64,000 bases of DNA, taken from Rufibacter glacialis. Lineage in GTDB: Bacteria; Bacteroidota; Bacteroidia; Cytophagales; Hymenobacteraceae. Numbering within the stretch: position 1 is the first letter of the stretch; each line of letters starts with the position of its first letter. Under the pieces are notes generated by a model, which was not told the origin of the DNA, did not search any database, and saw only the letters and a list, made by a program, of their open reading frames with translations. Below, in pieces: positions 35,841 through 44,757 of the stretch. The stretch is taken from contig NZ_VKKZ01000021.1 of assembly GCF_008271745.1 (NCBI RefSeq), positions 496,001 through 560,000 on the forward strand, in the 5' to 3' direction. A program made the position numbers and the translations under genes.

Positions 35841-35924
35841 ATTGCTTTTCTTGTGGCATTGCTTAAACATCCACGTGGATAACCAACTTTCAGGCGATTA
35901 CCTACTCTTAGTTTATCTCACAAT

Positions 35925-35958
35925 AAAAAGGCCTCTACATTGCTGCAGAGGCCTTTTT
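35925..35958 (-). terminator. terminator of glyS
   Basis: AAAAAGGCCTCT (35925-35936) and AGAGGCCTTTTT (35947-35958), perfect, with a T run on the minus strand. Confidence 0.9.
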
Positions 35959-36009
35959 GTTGTTGGTATGTTTAGAAGCTGTTTTTGAGAAATCAGCTTA
36001 TTCCACAGG

Positions 36010-37506
36010 TTAGATTTTCTCGAAAATGCGCTTGAAGCTCACGGCGTCGCCGATGTACTGACGGAGCTCAGAGATGTGCATGCGCTTCTGCTCGCGGCTG
36101 TCGCGCTCGCGTACGGTGACGGTGTCATTCTCCAAAGTCTCGTAATCTACCGCGATACAGAAAGGCGTCCCGATCAGGTCTTGGCGGGTATAGCGTTTGC
36201 CTATGGCGTCACGCTCCTCGTAGATCATGTTGAAGTCGAACTTCAGGTCATCGAAGATCTGCATGGCCTTCTCGGGCAAGCCGTCTTTCTTTACTAGCGG
36301 GAACACGGCGGCTTTCACCGGGGCTATGGCCGGGTGGAATTTCAGGAAGGTCCGGGTCTTGGTGTTCTCGCCTTCGGTGATTTCCTCTTCCTGGTAGGCG
36401 TTGCACAAGGTCATCAGGAACAAACGGTCAGCGCCTACAGAGGTCTCTACCACGTAAGGCACGTAGTTTCCATAGGGCTTGCCGTCTTCGTTCAGGTCGT
36501 TGTCAAAGTACTGCTGCTTTTTGCGGCTCAGTTCCTGGTGCTGTTTCAGGTCAAAGTCAGTACGGGAGTGGATTCCTTCTACTTCTTTGAAGCCGAACGG
36601 GAATTCAAACTCGATGTCTACGGCAGCGTTGGCGTAATGGGCCAGTTTCTCATGGTCGTGGAAACGGAGCTTTTCAGTGGGCACACCCAGAGCCTCGTGC
36701 CAATTGCGGCGCATGGTTCTCCAGTGCTGGTACCATTCCATCTCAGAGCCGGGGCGTACGAAGAACTGCATCTCCATCTGCTCAAACTCACGCATCCTGA
36801 AGATGAACTGACGGGCCACGATCTCGTTCCGGAAGGCTTTGCCTATCTGGGCAATCCCGAAGGGCACTTTCATACGGCCTGACTTCTGCACGTTCAGGAA
36901 GTTCACGAAGATTCCCTGGGCGGTTTCAGGACGTAGATAAATGGTGCTGGAGTCCTCGGCCACAGATCCAACCTGTGTGGAGAACATCAGGTTGAACTGG
37001 CGCACGTCGGTCCAGTTGGAAGTGCCTGAAATGGGGCACTTTATATTCTCTGAGATAATCAATTGCTGTACGCCTTTAAGGTCTTCGGCGCCCAATAAGC
37101 GTCCCATTTCCTGCAGCAGCGCCTGGGCTTTCTCCACATCTCCGGCTTTCTCGTACTCAGCGGCCTTTTCTTCCAGCAGAACGTCGGCGCGGTAGCGTTT
37201 CTTGGAGTCCAGGTTGTCAATCATAGGATCGTTGAACGAGTCTATGTGGCCTGATGCCTTCCAGGTAAGCGGGTGCATGAAGATGGAAGCGTCTATACCC
37301 ACCACGTTCTGGTGCAATTGGGTCATGCATTTCCACCAAAGCATTTTTAGGTTGTTCTTCAACTCCACCCCATTCTGACCGTAATCATACACGGCCTGCA
37401 AGCCGTCATAGATCTCGCTGGACGGGAACACGAAACCGTATTCCTTTGCGTGTGAGATGATGTCTTTTAACTGTGCGTTTTCTGTGGTTTTCTCAGTAGT
37501 GCTCAT
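36010..37506 (-). CDS. glyS: glycine--tRNA ligase
   Basis: Class II synthetase of the single-chain (eukaryotic/GlyQS) type, charging tRNA-Gly. In 498 residues: motif 1 around 45-70 (LWWKCMTQLHQNVVGIDASIFMHPLTWKASGH), motif 2 FRNEIVARQFIFRMREFEQMEMQFF (about 225-250), motif 3 VGADRLFLMTLCNAYQ (about 361-376), and the anticodon-binding domain after 400. The active site is complete. A TATATTTG -7-like box lies at 37512-37519, only 5 bp before the ATG, so a near-leaderless transcript is possible. Confidence 0.97.
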   Translation of the reverse strand: MSTTEKTTENAQLKDIISHAKEYGFVFPSSEIYDGLQAVYDYGQNGVELKNNLKMLWWKCMTQLHQNVVGIDASIFMHPLTWKASGHIDSFNDPMIDNLDSKKRYRADVLLEEKAAEYEKAGDVEKAQALLQEMGRLLGAEDLKGVQQLIISENIKCPISGTSNWTDVRQFNLMFSTQVGSVAEDSSTIYLRPETAQGIFVNFLNVQKSGRMKVPFGIAQIGKAFRNEIVARQFIFRMREFEQMEMQFFVRPGSEMEWYQHWRTMRRNWHEALGVPTEKLRFHDHEKLAHYANAAVDIEFEFPFGFKEVEGIHSRTDFDLKQHQELSRKKQQYFDNDLNEDGKPYGNYVPYVVETSVGADRLFLMTLCNAYQEEEITEGENTKTRTFLKFHPAIAPVKAAVFPLVKKDGLPEKAMQIFDDLKFDFNMIYEERDAIGKRYTRQDLIGTPFCIAVDYETLENDTVTVRERDSREQKRMHISELRQYIGDAVSFKRIFEKI

Positions 37507-37693
37507 GGGCGCAAATATAGAGGTTTACTTGGCACTTTCTCTAAAAGGCCGCATTGCTTTGAAGTAGGACCTACCTCTTTTACAAAGTAATTGTTCAGGT
37601 AAATGGATTGAGCATGAAGGGGCTTACCACTTAGTTTGTACTTTTGCGCTCACAAAATTTCCACCTGAACCATTCCTTAACAATTCGGTAACA

Positions 37694-37721
37694 TTGAGCG
37701 GAAATTTATCCGCTACTTTTG
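37694..37721 (+). promoter_or_regulatory. Bacteroidota-type promoter for the phosphate transporter
   Basis: TTG at 37694-37696, a 17-bp spacer and TACTTTTG (TAnnTTTG -7 box) at 37714-37721, 27 bp before the ATG at 37749. Confidence 0.6.
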
Positions 37722-37748
37722 GCACCCTTTTCTCACCACAATTACATT

Positions 37749-39155
37749 ATGTTCGGATTAGAAACAGATCTACTGATCTTGCTGGTAATTTGCTTACTGG
37801 CCGCGTGTGCTTTTGAGTTTGTGAACGGATTCCATGACACGGCCAATGCCGTGGCCACCGTTATCTACACCAACACCCTTCGCCCATGGGCGGCCGTGGT
37901 GTGGTCTGGTTTCTGGAACTTTATTGGGGTATTTGCCGGCGGTATTGGCGTGGCCATGGGTATTGTGTACCTCTTACCCATTGAAACGCTCATTGACCAG
38001 GATGTCTGGCACGGCATTGCCATGATTGCCGCCTTGTTGATCAGCGCCATTGTTTGGAACGTAGGTACCTGGTATTATGGCCTTCCTTCTTCCAGCTCGC
38101 ACACCCTTATCGGTTCCATTTTAGGCTTGGGTATTGCCTATTCCCTCTTGCCTTCTACCACTGAGGCTTCCTTCGCCTGGTCTGAGGCAACCAAGACGGG
38201 GATGTCCCTGTTGGTTTCCCCCATCCTGGGCTTCACCCTGACTGTTTTCCTGATGTTTCTCTTGAAAAGGTTCGTAAAGAACAAGACCATCTTCAAAGAG
38301 CCCCACAAAAGAAAGGCCCCTCCCCTCTGGATCCGGATTATCCTGATCATCACCTGTACGTTGGTGTCTTTCTTCCACGGTTCTAATGACGGCCAGAAAG
38401 GTGTGGGCTTGGTGATGCTGATCTTGATTGCCATTGTTCCTTCTTACTATGCCCTTGATATTGACAAAGACCCAGCCGGGTTAAGAAACTCCATTACCCA
38501 GGTAGAGCAGGTGCTGGCCAAGGTAGACCCAACCGTTCTTTCTGCCTCAGACGCCAATGAACTGACTAAGCTGAATGCGGAGGTACTGGAGATGCGGAAT
38601 GTATTTTCTTCCAACCCAGACATGACCAGCCTTCCTGAAGACACCCGTTTCCTGTTGCGCCGCGACATTCTGCTCATTACCAAAGGCACCGATAAATTAA
38701 TGGACAGCCAGGACATCACCATGAGCCAGCGTGACCGTGACGATTTGAAGGCAGGCGTGACTGGCATGCGTTCTTACACGGATTACGCTCCTGACTGGGT
38801 AATCATGATGATCGCGCTTTCTTTGGGAATTGGTACCATGATTGGCTGGAAACGCATTGTGAAGACCATTGGCGAAAAAATTGGGAAAGAGCACTTGACT
38901 TACGCGCAAGGAGCCTCTGCTGAGTTCATGGCTGCCAGTGTGATCGGTTTCTCTACGTTTGTCTTCAAATTACCCGTAAGTACCACCCACATTCTTTCTT
39001 CTGGTATTGCCGGTAGTATGGTGGCCAACCGCGGTATCAAAAACCTGAATGCCGGTACCATCAGGAACATTGCCCTGGCTTGGGTACTTACTTTGCCGGT
39101 ATCCATGTTCCTGTCTGGCTCCTTGTTCCTGCTTTTCCGTTGGATGCTCAACTAA
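37749..39155 (+). CDS. inorganic phosphate transporter, PiT family
   Basis: A 468-residue membrane symporter taking up phosphate with protons or sodium. The twin signature motifs are GFHDTANAVAT (near 28-38) and GSNDGQKG (near 208-215). SSSSHTLIG and STTHILSSGIAG are the paired helix-hairpin motifs of the inverted-repeat fold. About ten membrane helices. A soluble loop (about 240-340, VEQVLAKVDPTVLSASDANEL...) separates the halves. ATG at 37749 gives the natural N-terminus MFGLETDLLILL. A diverged relative lies immediately downstream. Confidence 0.94.
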   Translation: MFGLETDLLILLVICLLAACAFEFVNGFHDTANAVATVIYTNTLRPWAAVVWSGFWNFIGVFAGGIGVAMGIVYLLPIETLIDQDVWHGIAMIAALLISAIVWNVGTWYYGLPSSSSHTLIGSILGLGIAYSLLPSTTEASFAWSEATKTGMSLLVSPILGFTLTVFLMFLLKRFVKNKTIFKEPHKRKAPPLWIRIILIITCTLVSFFHGSNDGQKGVGLVMLILIAIVPSYYALDIDKDPAGLRNSITQVEQVLAKVDPTVLSASDANELTKLNAEVLEMRNVFSSNPDMTSLPEDTRFLLRRDILLITKGTDKLMDSQDITMSQRDRDDLKAGVTGMRSYTDYAPDWVIMMIALSLGIGTMIGWKRIVKTIGEKIGKEHLTYAQGASAEFMAASVIGFSTFVFKLPVSTTHILSSGIAGSMVANRGIKNLNAGTIRNIALAWVLTLPVSMFLSGSLFLLFRWMLN

Positions 39156-39175
39156 TAGCCGCTATTGATAGATAG

Positions 39176-39208
39176 AAAGAGCCGCTTCAGAAATGAGGCG
39201 GCTCTTTT
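39176..39208 (+). terminator. terminator of the PiT gene
   Basis: AAAGAGCCGC pairs with GCGGCTCTTT, followed by T-rich DNA. The 23 bases from GGCGGCTCTTTTGC onward recur exactly in the terminator of the next gene. Confidence 0.88.
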
Positions 39209-39383
39209 GCTTTATAGGCTTATAAAGGAAAATGCGTCGGTGGAAGTCACTTGGTACTTCTACAGGTACTCCACCTTCCAATAAATCTCTAGCTGCTTAC
39301 CTACTTTTTCCTACTCTAGAGGTACTTGCCCGTATGTAGCTACCATTAGTGCTATTGGAGGGAAGGCATTAGTGTATGCCTGG

Positions 39384-39391
39384 TACCTTTG
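39384..39391 (+). promoter_or_regulatory. -7 box upstream of second PiT-like gene
   Basis: TACCTTTG fits TAnnTTTG and ends 27 bp before the ATG at 39419, the same distance as in the upstream PiT gene. No convincing -33 TTTG is seen. Confidence 0.4.
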
Positions 39392-39418
39392 AGCTACGTT
39401 TTACTAAAACAATGTTGA

Positions 39419-40555
39419 ATGGCTAAAAGAACAAAGGGTAAAGGGTCAATAGTACCCGCCCAGCCTTACAAGTTCAGAAGAAGAATTGGTGTACTGGACA
39501 TTATCCTTCGGAAGGAAAAAAACTTCCTTTATTTCATAGCCTTCTCCCTTATTCTTTGTGGTGTGGTGTATCCGTACGCCTCTATTGCCATGTGGGTGGG
39601 TTTCGCTTTTGCTGGCTATTCGGCCATTGCGAATGACAGTATCCAAACCATTGGTACCTTCATTGTCTCTAATGAAAACAAGAAGTGGTACTGGCAATGG
39701 CTCTTCATGGGCGGTATTTTCCTGGCTACCGTGTGGTACAGTTGGTACATGTTCAACGGAGATGTCACCTACCAGCGGTTAGCTTCCAAGGGATTCAAAG
39801 ACACCCCAGAAAACTTTGTATTCTTACAGTTGGCGGCCCCGGTTATTCTGCTGCTGTTAACGCGCTTCCGTATCCCGGTTTCTACCACGTTCATGCTCTT
39901 AAGCGTGTTCACCATTGACTCTGGTGCCATTTTTAGCATGGTGAACAAAAGCCTGATGGGCTATGTAGCAGCCTTTGTAGTAGCATTGCTGATTTACCTG
40001 CTGCTGTCTGGGGTCATCAAGCGTTTTATAAAGGGCGAGGCGCACGGAGCCTGGATTTGGGCGCAATGGATCATTAGTGGTTTCTTGTGGCATACCTGGT
40101 TGGCCCAGGATTTGGCAAATATTGCCGTTTACCTGCCCCGGCAGCTAAATGTAGTTGAGTTCTCCGTCTTTGCTGCCTTCATTTTCTTTGGACTGGCCTA
40201 CATCTTCTACATGCGGGGTGAGAAGATCCAGGGCATCATCAATGAGAAATCTGAGGTGAGAGACGTGCGCAGTGCTACCATCATTGATCTGGTGTACTCT
40301 ATCATCCTGTACTACTTCAAAGAGGTCAACAATATTCCAATGAGTACCACTTGGGTGTTCGTAGGACTCTTGGCAGGCCGTGAGCTGGGAATGCGCATCA
40401 GGGCCAAAGATCCAGGCACCAAATTCTCCAAGACCTTTGTCTTAATAGGCAGAGACATCTTTTCAGTCACCCTGGGCCTGGTTATCTCAATTATTCTGGC
40501 CATTGCTATCAATCCAGTTATCCAGCAAGAGATTAAAGCCTTTTTTACTAAATAG
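39419..40555 (+). CDS. divergent PiT-like membrane protein
   Basis: A 378-residue protein with about ten membrane helices. It shows degenerate forms of PiT motifs at matching places: GYSAIANDSIQTIGTF (about 66-81, compare GFHDTANAVAT), PVSTTFMLLSVF (about 152-163), AQDLANIAVYLP (about 230-241, compare the second ND motif, with Asp kept and Asn lost) and IPMSTTWVFVGLLAGRE (about 310-326). The order repeats twice, as in PiT transporters. It follows a true PiT gene and shares part of its terminator. Likely an ion/anion transporter that arose by ancient duplication; substrate unknown, since substitutions touch the phosphate-binding motifs. Confidence 0.75.
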   Translation: MAKRTKGKGSIVPAQPYKFRRRIGVLDIILRKEKNFLYFIAFSLILCGVVYPYASIAMWVGFAFAGYSAIANDSIQTIGTFIVSNENKKWYWQWLFMGGIFLATVWYSWYMFNGDVTYQRLASKGFKDTPENFVFLQLAAPVILLLLTRFRIPVSTTFMLLSVFTIDSGAIFSMVNKSLMGYVAAFVVALLIYLLLSGVIKRFIKGEAHGAWIWAQWIISGFLWHTWLAQDLANIAVYLPRQLNVVEFSVFAAFIFFGLAYIFYMRGEKIQGIINEKSEVRDVRSATIIDLVYSIILYYFKEVNNIPMSTTWVFVGLLAGRELGMRIRAKDPGTKFSKTFVLIGRDIFSVTLGLVISIILAIAINPVIQQEIKAFFTK

Positions 40556-40575
40556 AATAAACCACTTCTTAAAAC

Positions 40576-40628
40576 CCTATAAAGCAAAAGAGCCGTCCTG
40601 TCGTGGGGCGGCTCTTTTGCTTTATAGG
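40576..40628 (+). terminator. long terminator of the PiT-like gene
   Basis: An 18-bp perfect outer stem beginning CCTATAAAGCAAAAGAGCCG and ending TTTATAGG. T tract in the 3' arm. Confidence 0.9.
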
Positions 40629-41079
40629 CCTGGGGTTCTATCTGGCAGATTGTGTTGATCTCTATCCTAAGCTGTTTTCAGGTTGTTTTTAGGGAACAAT
40701 GGCAAAAACACCTAGCATTCTTCCAATGGTTCAGTTCGGACAGTTTCTCTGACAAGCCTTAGAACTTCTCATTTGCTCTCTTCTTAGAACAAGTTCAAGT
40801 GTAGAAATGGCCTTTGTCTTTACAGACGCTTTAGGAGACTCTGGCAAGCGTAGGCTCTCAGAGTCCGTTATTTGTTGCCCATACTCCTGAAGGTCTTAAA
40901 AACCGCCTTTCTCAGGCCCTTTTGAATAGCTGTTCCACGGTAAAATGCGTGGAACCTCTAAAACGAGGGCCAGGAGAATTCCAAATTCGGCACAGACCAC
41001 GGCCTTTCCTGGGAATTCAGCCGCAGTTTAGGCTTGTTTTTGGGAATCACGCCATAAACTAGATGCACCCAGAAGGACT
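40629..41079. other. intergenic region with hairpin-family copies
   Basis: About 450 bp with no gene. Hairpin-family copies are at about 40673-40709 (GTTTTcaGG ... GCaaAAAC) and 41024-41060 (AGTTTA/TAAACT outer arms, GC/GC inside). Nothing else is recognised. Confidence 0.5.
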
Positions 41080-41120
41080 ATAAACAGAAAGAACCGCTTG
41101 AGGCGGTTCTTTCTGTTTAT
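41080..41120 (-). terminator. terminator of the acidic protein gene
   Basis: ATAAACAGAAAGAACCGC and its complement form an 18-bp perfect stem around TTGAG. Confidence 0.88.
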
Positions 41121-41158
41121 TGGGCGTTTTCTTTCCTGTGAGAAAAGATGCTGTTTTC

Positions 41159-41641
41159 TTATTTGCCCTCTTCAGGCCAAAGTACCTCCAGGTTATCATC
41201 CATGTGTACCCCGAAGTTGACGGCTAAAAGTTTGCCCTCTTCAAAGTAAAGGTCAATCATCTCTTGCTCAAAAGAGAGACAGGTCACATTGTTCTCAATC
41301 TTCTCTTTCTCTACGTTCTGCACGCCCTGTTCCTTGAACAACTGCTCCACTTCCTGCTGGCTCATCTCAAAGATCTTCTTCCCGAACAGCGTTACGTTAG
41401 GGTTGGCGGTCTCTATGCAGCTCAGTCGATAATCGTCTTCTTTGTCAAAATAGAACGAGAAACCGCTGTCCCAGTAATTCCAGGCCTTGTGCTCAAACTC
41501 GTCTTCCTCGTCAGACTCCTCTACCTCTTCCGGCTCGCCCATGATCTCCTCCACGTCGTCCATGCTCAGCCCGAAGCGTAAATCGCCTATCCCGTATCCT
41601 AACTTTATCTCGTTGTCGAATTGTTCTCTGTCCTGTTCCAT
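41159..41641 (-). CDS. hypothetical acidic cytosolic protein
   Basis: A 160-residue protein, strongly acidic (Glu/Asp-rich, with EPEEVEESDEEDEFEH at 37-52). No signal peptide or membrane segment. The start YGIGDLRFGLSMDDVEEIMGEP resembles small proteins in which a GxxxG(L/M)TxxEVxxxLGxP helix precedes a strand domain, but no family can be named with confidence. It is the last gene of the minus-strand cluster before the proposed origin, separated from the lipoprotein gene by 570 bp of non-coding DNA. Confidence 0.7.
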   Translation of the reverse strand: MEQDREQFDNEIKLGYGIGDLRFGLSMDDVEEIMGEPEEVEESDEEDEFEHKAWNYWDSGFSFYFDKEDDYRLSCIETANPNVTLFGKKIFEMSQQEVEQLFKEQGVQNVEKEKIENNVTCLSFEQEMIDLYFEEGKLLAVNFGVHMDDNLEVLWPEEGK

Positions 41642-42211
41642 AGTTTCTATTGGTTATATGGTACCGTTTCCGGCTTGATTTTCATAAAACTACTCAAAAA
41701 TCGCGGTTCTTCCACATTCTGCGGTCCCAGGAACGCCTTCCGGATCAAATCGGGCCGCGCCCCAGCTCCCCTTTCTCCTTCCCGATCTGCGCACTTCTCC
41801 CACTTTTCCACGAAGTCAACCGGATATCTATTATAAAACTCTTTTTTTTAAAAAAACTTCTCTTTCATCGTTAGGGCTGTGCAGAAGTGGATAAGATTTC
41901 TTGTCCCCACGTTTTCCCCGCGCTTTTAGAATATCCTCTTAGTAGTCCCACTTATTCAGTTTCTTCTGTGGATTCTTCTGCGGTAAGAATCAAGCACTTA
42001 AAGAGGATTTCCACTTCTGCACATAAAAACGGGTCAAAGTCCGGCAACGTTTATACTCAGGTGCATAACTTCCGGGAATTTCTGTTTTTATGCACCGCTA
42101 CGCACACTTGCCCTGTTGAACGCAGATTTCAGGGGTTCGGGTTTCTGGATTTTCAGACTTGGCCTTACTTTATCCATAATCTTGTCCACAATTATCCACT
42201 CTGTATCCACC
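41642..42211. other. candidate chromosomal origin of replication (oriC)
   Basis: Non-coding, 570 bp. Four DnaA-box-like 9-mers lie on one strand with starts about 10-12 bp apart: TTATCCATA 42170, TTGTCCACA 42182, TTATCCACT 42192 and a poorer GTATCCACC at 42203. A fifth, TTATCCACT, is on the minus strand at 41886-41894. A run of T then A (about 41840-41858) is a possible unwinding element. A perfect 13-bp inverted repeat, GTGCAGAAGTGGA (41879-41891) with its complement (42010-42022), and CATAAAAAC/GTTTTTATG (42022-42030, 42084-42092) lie between. mnmG, often origin-linked, and a parS site are within 5 kb. dnaA itself is not in the window. Confidence 0.5.
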
Positions 42212-43801
42212 TTAGAATTGGATCACCTGAGACTCTATCTCCCAGTTGGCTCTGATCTCCCAAATATCTTTGGGGAACACCACGGGTTCAGGCAACCGAC
42301 GCTCTTTCAAGAGGCCGTTGTCCCATTTGCCGTTGCCGTTTTCATCTACCAGGATCCGGATCTGGTAAGAACCGGGTTCCAGATTGTTCCAAAGAATGGT
42401 CTTCAGGTTTTTAGCTTCCTTCACCACGGCATTCTGGCGCAGGAGCTGTACCAAGAAGCTTTTCTGCGTGGTGGCCAACTGAATCTTGAGGCTACCAGTG
42501 GTAGGCTTGTCACTTACCTGAATGGTGCGCGAGGTTTTAGCAAAGGGCTCCCCTATGAAGGGAAGTACTTTGGTGGAATCCATGGCGATGATGATTTCCC
42601 GTTTGGCGGGCAGAGGAAGTTTCACCGCTATCTGCGTGCCGTCTGGGGACAGCAGCAGGTCTTTGGCTTCTTTGGTTGTCACGGTGGTGGTAGAATCTAA
42701 GGTAAAGGTGAAGGCTCCGGCGGGCGAAACAATTTTGAGGGGCACCTCAAATTGAAGCGTTAATTCATCGCCGGGCTGTACGGTGGCGCCATTTCGAACG
42801 GCGAAGCCGTTGTTTTTTCGGGGAGCGGCCTTGCCGCTGAGGCGTACGGCTATGGTGTCTACGCGGGTGTTGCTGGCACTATCCTGCACTTCCAGAAGCC
42901 AGGTTTTCTCCGCTGCGCTGCCAGGGTATAAACTCACCACTTTGCCGTTGGTAGACAGCAATGCTTTGATGTTGGTGTCTTTGTCTGAGGCAGTGACGGT
43001 AGCGGCGGTAAGCCCCTCGTTGTATTCCACCTCATACACGTTGGTGAAGCCTCTCCTGGACACCACGTTGGGCCGGGTCACATCTTGTGAGTGCAGTTTG
43101 AGTTGCAGCCCTTCTACCGCCGGCCTTACCTTGATGGGCTCTGGGTGGTAGGCGATGTACTCTTTCTCATTATCATAGCGCAGGTTGTTGTTGGTCTCTG
43201 TCAATGCATAGATAAAGTAGTCTCCTTCTTTGATGTTCCGGAAGGCAAAGTTCCCCGTGGAGTCTGCGCCCGTCACGTAGAGCGGCCTGCCCTTGGTCAC
43301 CTGGGAGGTATCTGTAGTAGGGTACAGCAACACGTTCACTTCTTTGGGCGGAGTGTTGCTGAACAACTGGCTCACCGTGCCGCTCACCCGGCCAGAGTCT
43401 AACCAGGCCCCGGTACTGAAGGTAAGGACCAAATTCTTGGCGGGGTTTTTCTCCGTGATGTCTGCCAGGCTGTTCCTGAAGTTGAGGCTGTAGGTGGTGT
43501 TTTCTTCCCAAGGCTTGGAGAAGGTCAGTTCCACGGTTCTGTCCTTTACCCGGCTTTTGTAGTTATTGTCTGTAAAGGGCGCTATGATCAACTGGCGGGT
43601 GAGGTCTAGCGTCTGAATGGCTTCATCAAAGGTGAGCACAATGGTCTCTGGTTTCACGTTGGTCTGTCCATCTTTGGGAGTACTCATGACCAGCTTGGGT
43701 GCGGTGACGTCTCTTGCGCCCCCTTCTGGGCTACTGATGCTGGCGCATCCGCCAAGGAACAAGGCAAATCCTGATAAAGCGTTTTTAAGCAGTTTTTTCA
43801 T
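42212..43801 (-). CDS. Ig-like domain lipoprotein
   Basis: A 529-residue lipoprotein; lipobox Cys19 in FLGGC. Residues 30-135 form an SbsA/Big_5-type Ig-like domain (VTAPKLVMSTPKDGQTNVKPETIVLTFDEAIQT...TTYSLNFRNSLADITEKN). Then a carboxypeptidase-regulatory-like strand domain (about 140-230, SGRVSGTV...GNFAFRNIKEGDYFIYALTETNNN). A second set of strands ends DENGNGKWDNGLL, a calcium-binding-like loop also found at the end of related proteins. Cell-envelope protein of unknown role; conserved near mnmG in related genomes from memory. The stop codon abuts the DnaA-box cluster. Confidence 0.83.
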   Translation of the reverse strand: MKKLLKNALSGFALFLGGCASISSPEGGARDVTAPKLVMSTPKDGQTNVKPETIVLTFDEAIQTLDLTRQLIIAPFTDNNYKSRVKDRTVELTFSKPWEENTTYSLNFRNSLADITEKNPAKNLVLTFSTGAWLDSGRVSGTVSQLFSNTPPKEVNVLLYPTTDTSQVTKGRPLYVTGADSTGNFAFRNIKEGDYFIYALTETNNNLRYDNEKEYIAYHPEPIKVRPAVEGLQLKLHSQDVTRPNVVSRRGFTNVYEVEYNEGLTAATVTASDKDTNIKALLSTNGKVVSLYPGSAAEKTWLLEVQDSASNTRVDTIAVRLSGKAAPRKNNGFAVRNGATVQPGDELTLQFEVPLKIVSPAGAFTFTLDSTTTVTTKEAKDLLLSPDGTQIAVKLPLPAKREIIIAMDSTKVLPFIGEPFAKTSRTIQVSDKPTTGSLKIQLATTQKSFLVQLLRQNAVVKEAKNLKTILWNNLEPGSYQIRILVDENGNGKWDNGLLKERRLPEPVVFPKDIWEIRANWEIESQVIQF

Positions 43802-43819
43802 TTTTGGCTGTAAAATGGA

Positions 43820-43851
43820 AATGACCTTATAGTGCGAACTATAAGGTCATT
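43820..43851. terminator. perfect palindrome between methyltransferase and lipoprotein genes
   Basis: AATGACCTTATAGT (43820-43833), loop GCGA, and its complement. It has no long T run, so it could be a terminator or an operator for the lipoprotein gene, whose start is 18 bp away. Confidence 0.55.
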
Positions 43852-43868
43852 CCTCTTATGGTATCTGG

Positions 43869-44756
43869 TTATTTTTTCTGCGCGATGAAGATTTGGCTGG
43901 AGTAGGAATTGTCATTCTTAGCCCCGTGCAGGTTTGACCTGAACCCTGTGAAAAACGAGTCCAGCATCTTGGTTTGACCATGCTTGTACTTCTCGCTCAG
44001 GATGCTCACGTAATAGGAGTCCCACTTCATGGGTAAGACCTCTTTCAGATCTAACCGGTGTTTCTTCAACAGCCGCTGCATGCTGGGTTTATTGAAGTGG
44101 TACAGATGCCGGGGTACATCATAGGCGGCCCAATCTGCCCCGTATTTCTTGGCATCATAAGAATCTGCGTTAGGAACGGCCACCACCAGGTACCCCCCTT
44201 TCTTGGTGGCATTCACCAAGGCCTTGAGCGTTTCATTGAGCGTGTGCACGTGTTCCAGCACGTGCCACATGGTGACTACGTCAAACGTTTCGGCGCCCAA
44301 ATTCTCTAAAGGGCCCTGAAACAGCGGCTTCCCAATTTTCGCTTCGGTTTGCTGGCGGGCCGCTTCATTGGGTTCTATGCCTTCTATCTGCCAGCCCTGT
44401 TTTTGACAAGCCTGTAAGAAATAGCCTACCCCACAGCCGTAGTCCAGAAGATTGCCTTTGGCACCTAACCGGTTCACCAATTCCACCTTGTTCTTGATGG
44501 CCATGGACCGTACCAACCGATAGGTTTTGTTCAACAACCCTTTGCTGGTGTCAGAATGGGAAATGTAGGCTTCAGAAGCATAGTACGGCGCTATGCTTCC
44601 TTCCTCTGGCCGGGGGTTGGTGAATTTGAGTTGGCAATGCAGGCACTGCACAATCACGAAACTCTCCTGGCTTACGCTCTTGTCTTGTACTACTAGAAAA
44701 TTCTTAAACTCTGTCTTGGAACAAATGGGGCAATGGTCTAGCCGTTCGTAGCTCAT
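43869..44756 (-). CDS. class I SAM-dependent methyltransferase
   Basis: A 295-residue methyltransferase. An N-terminal zinc-finger-like part has CPIC (9-12) and CLHC (37-40). The SAM-binding core follows: LLDYGCGVGYFLQACQKQG (near 104-122), acidic IEGIEPN (126-132), FDVVTMWHVLEHV (near 157-169) and GGYLVVAVPN. This zinc plus UbiE/Methyltransf_11-like architecture acts on many substrates; target unknown. Its ATG begins one base before the mnmG stop region (1-bp gap), so the two are translationally coupled. Confidence 0.9.
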   Translation of the reverse strand: MSYERLDHCPICSKTEFKNFLVVQDKSVSQESFVIVQCLHCQLKFTNPRPEEGSIAPYYASEAYISHSDTSKGLLNKTYRLVRSMAIKNKVELVNRLGAKGNLLDYGCGVGYFLQACQKQGWQIEGIEPNEAARQQTEAKIGKPLFQGPLENLGAETFDVVTMWHVLEHVHTLNETLKALVNATKKGGYLVVAVPNADSYDAKKYGADWAAYDVPRHLYHFNKPSMQRLLKKHRLDLKEVLPMKWDSYYVSILSEKYKHGQTKMLDSFFTGFRSNLHGAKNDNSYSSQIFIAQKK

Positions 44757-44757
44757 T

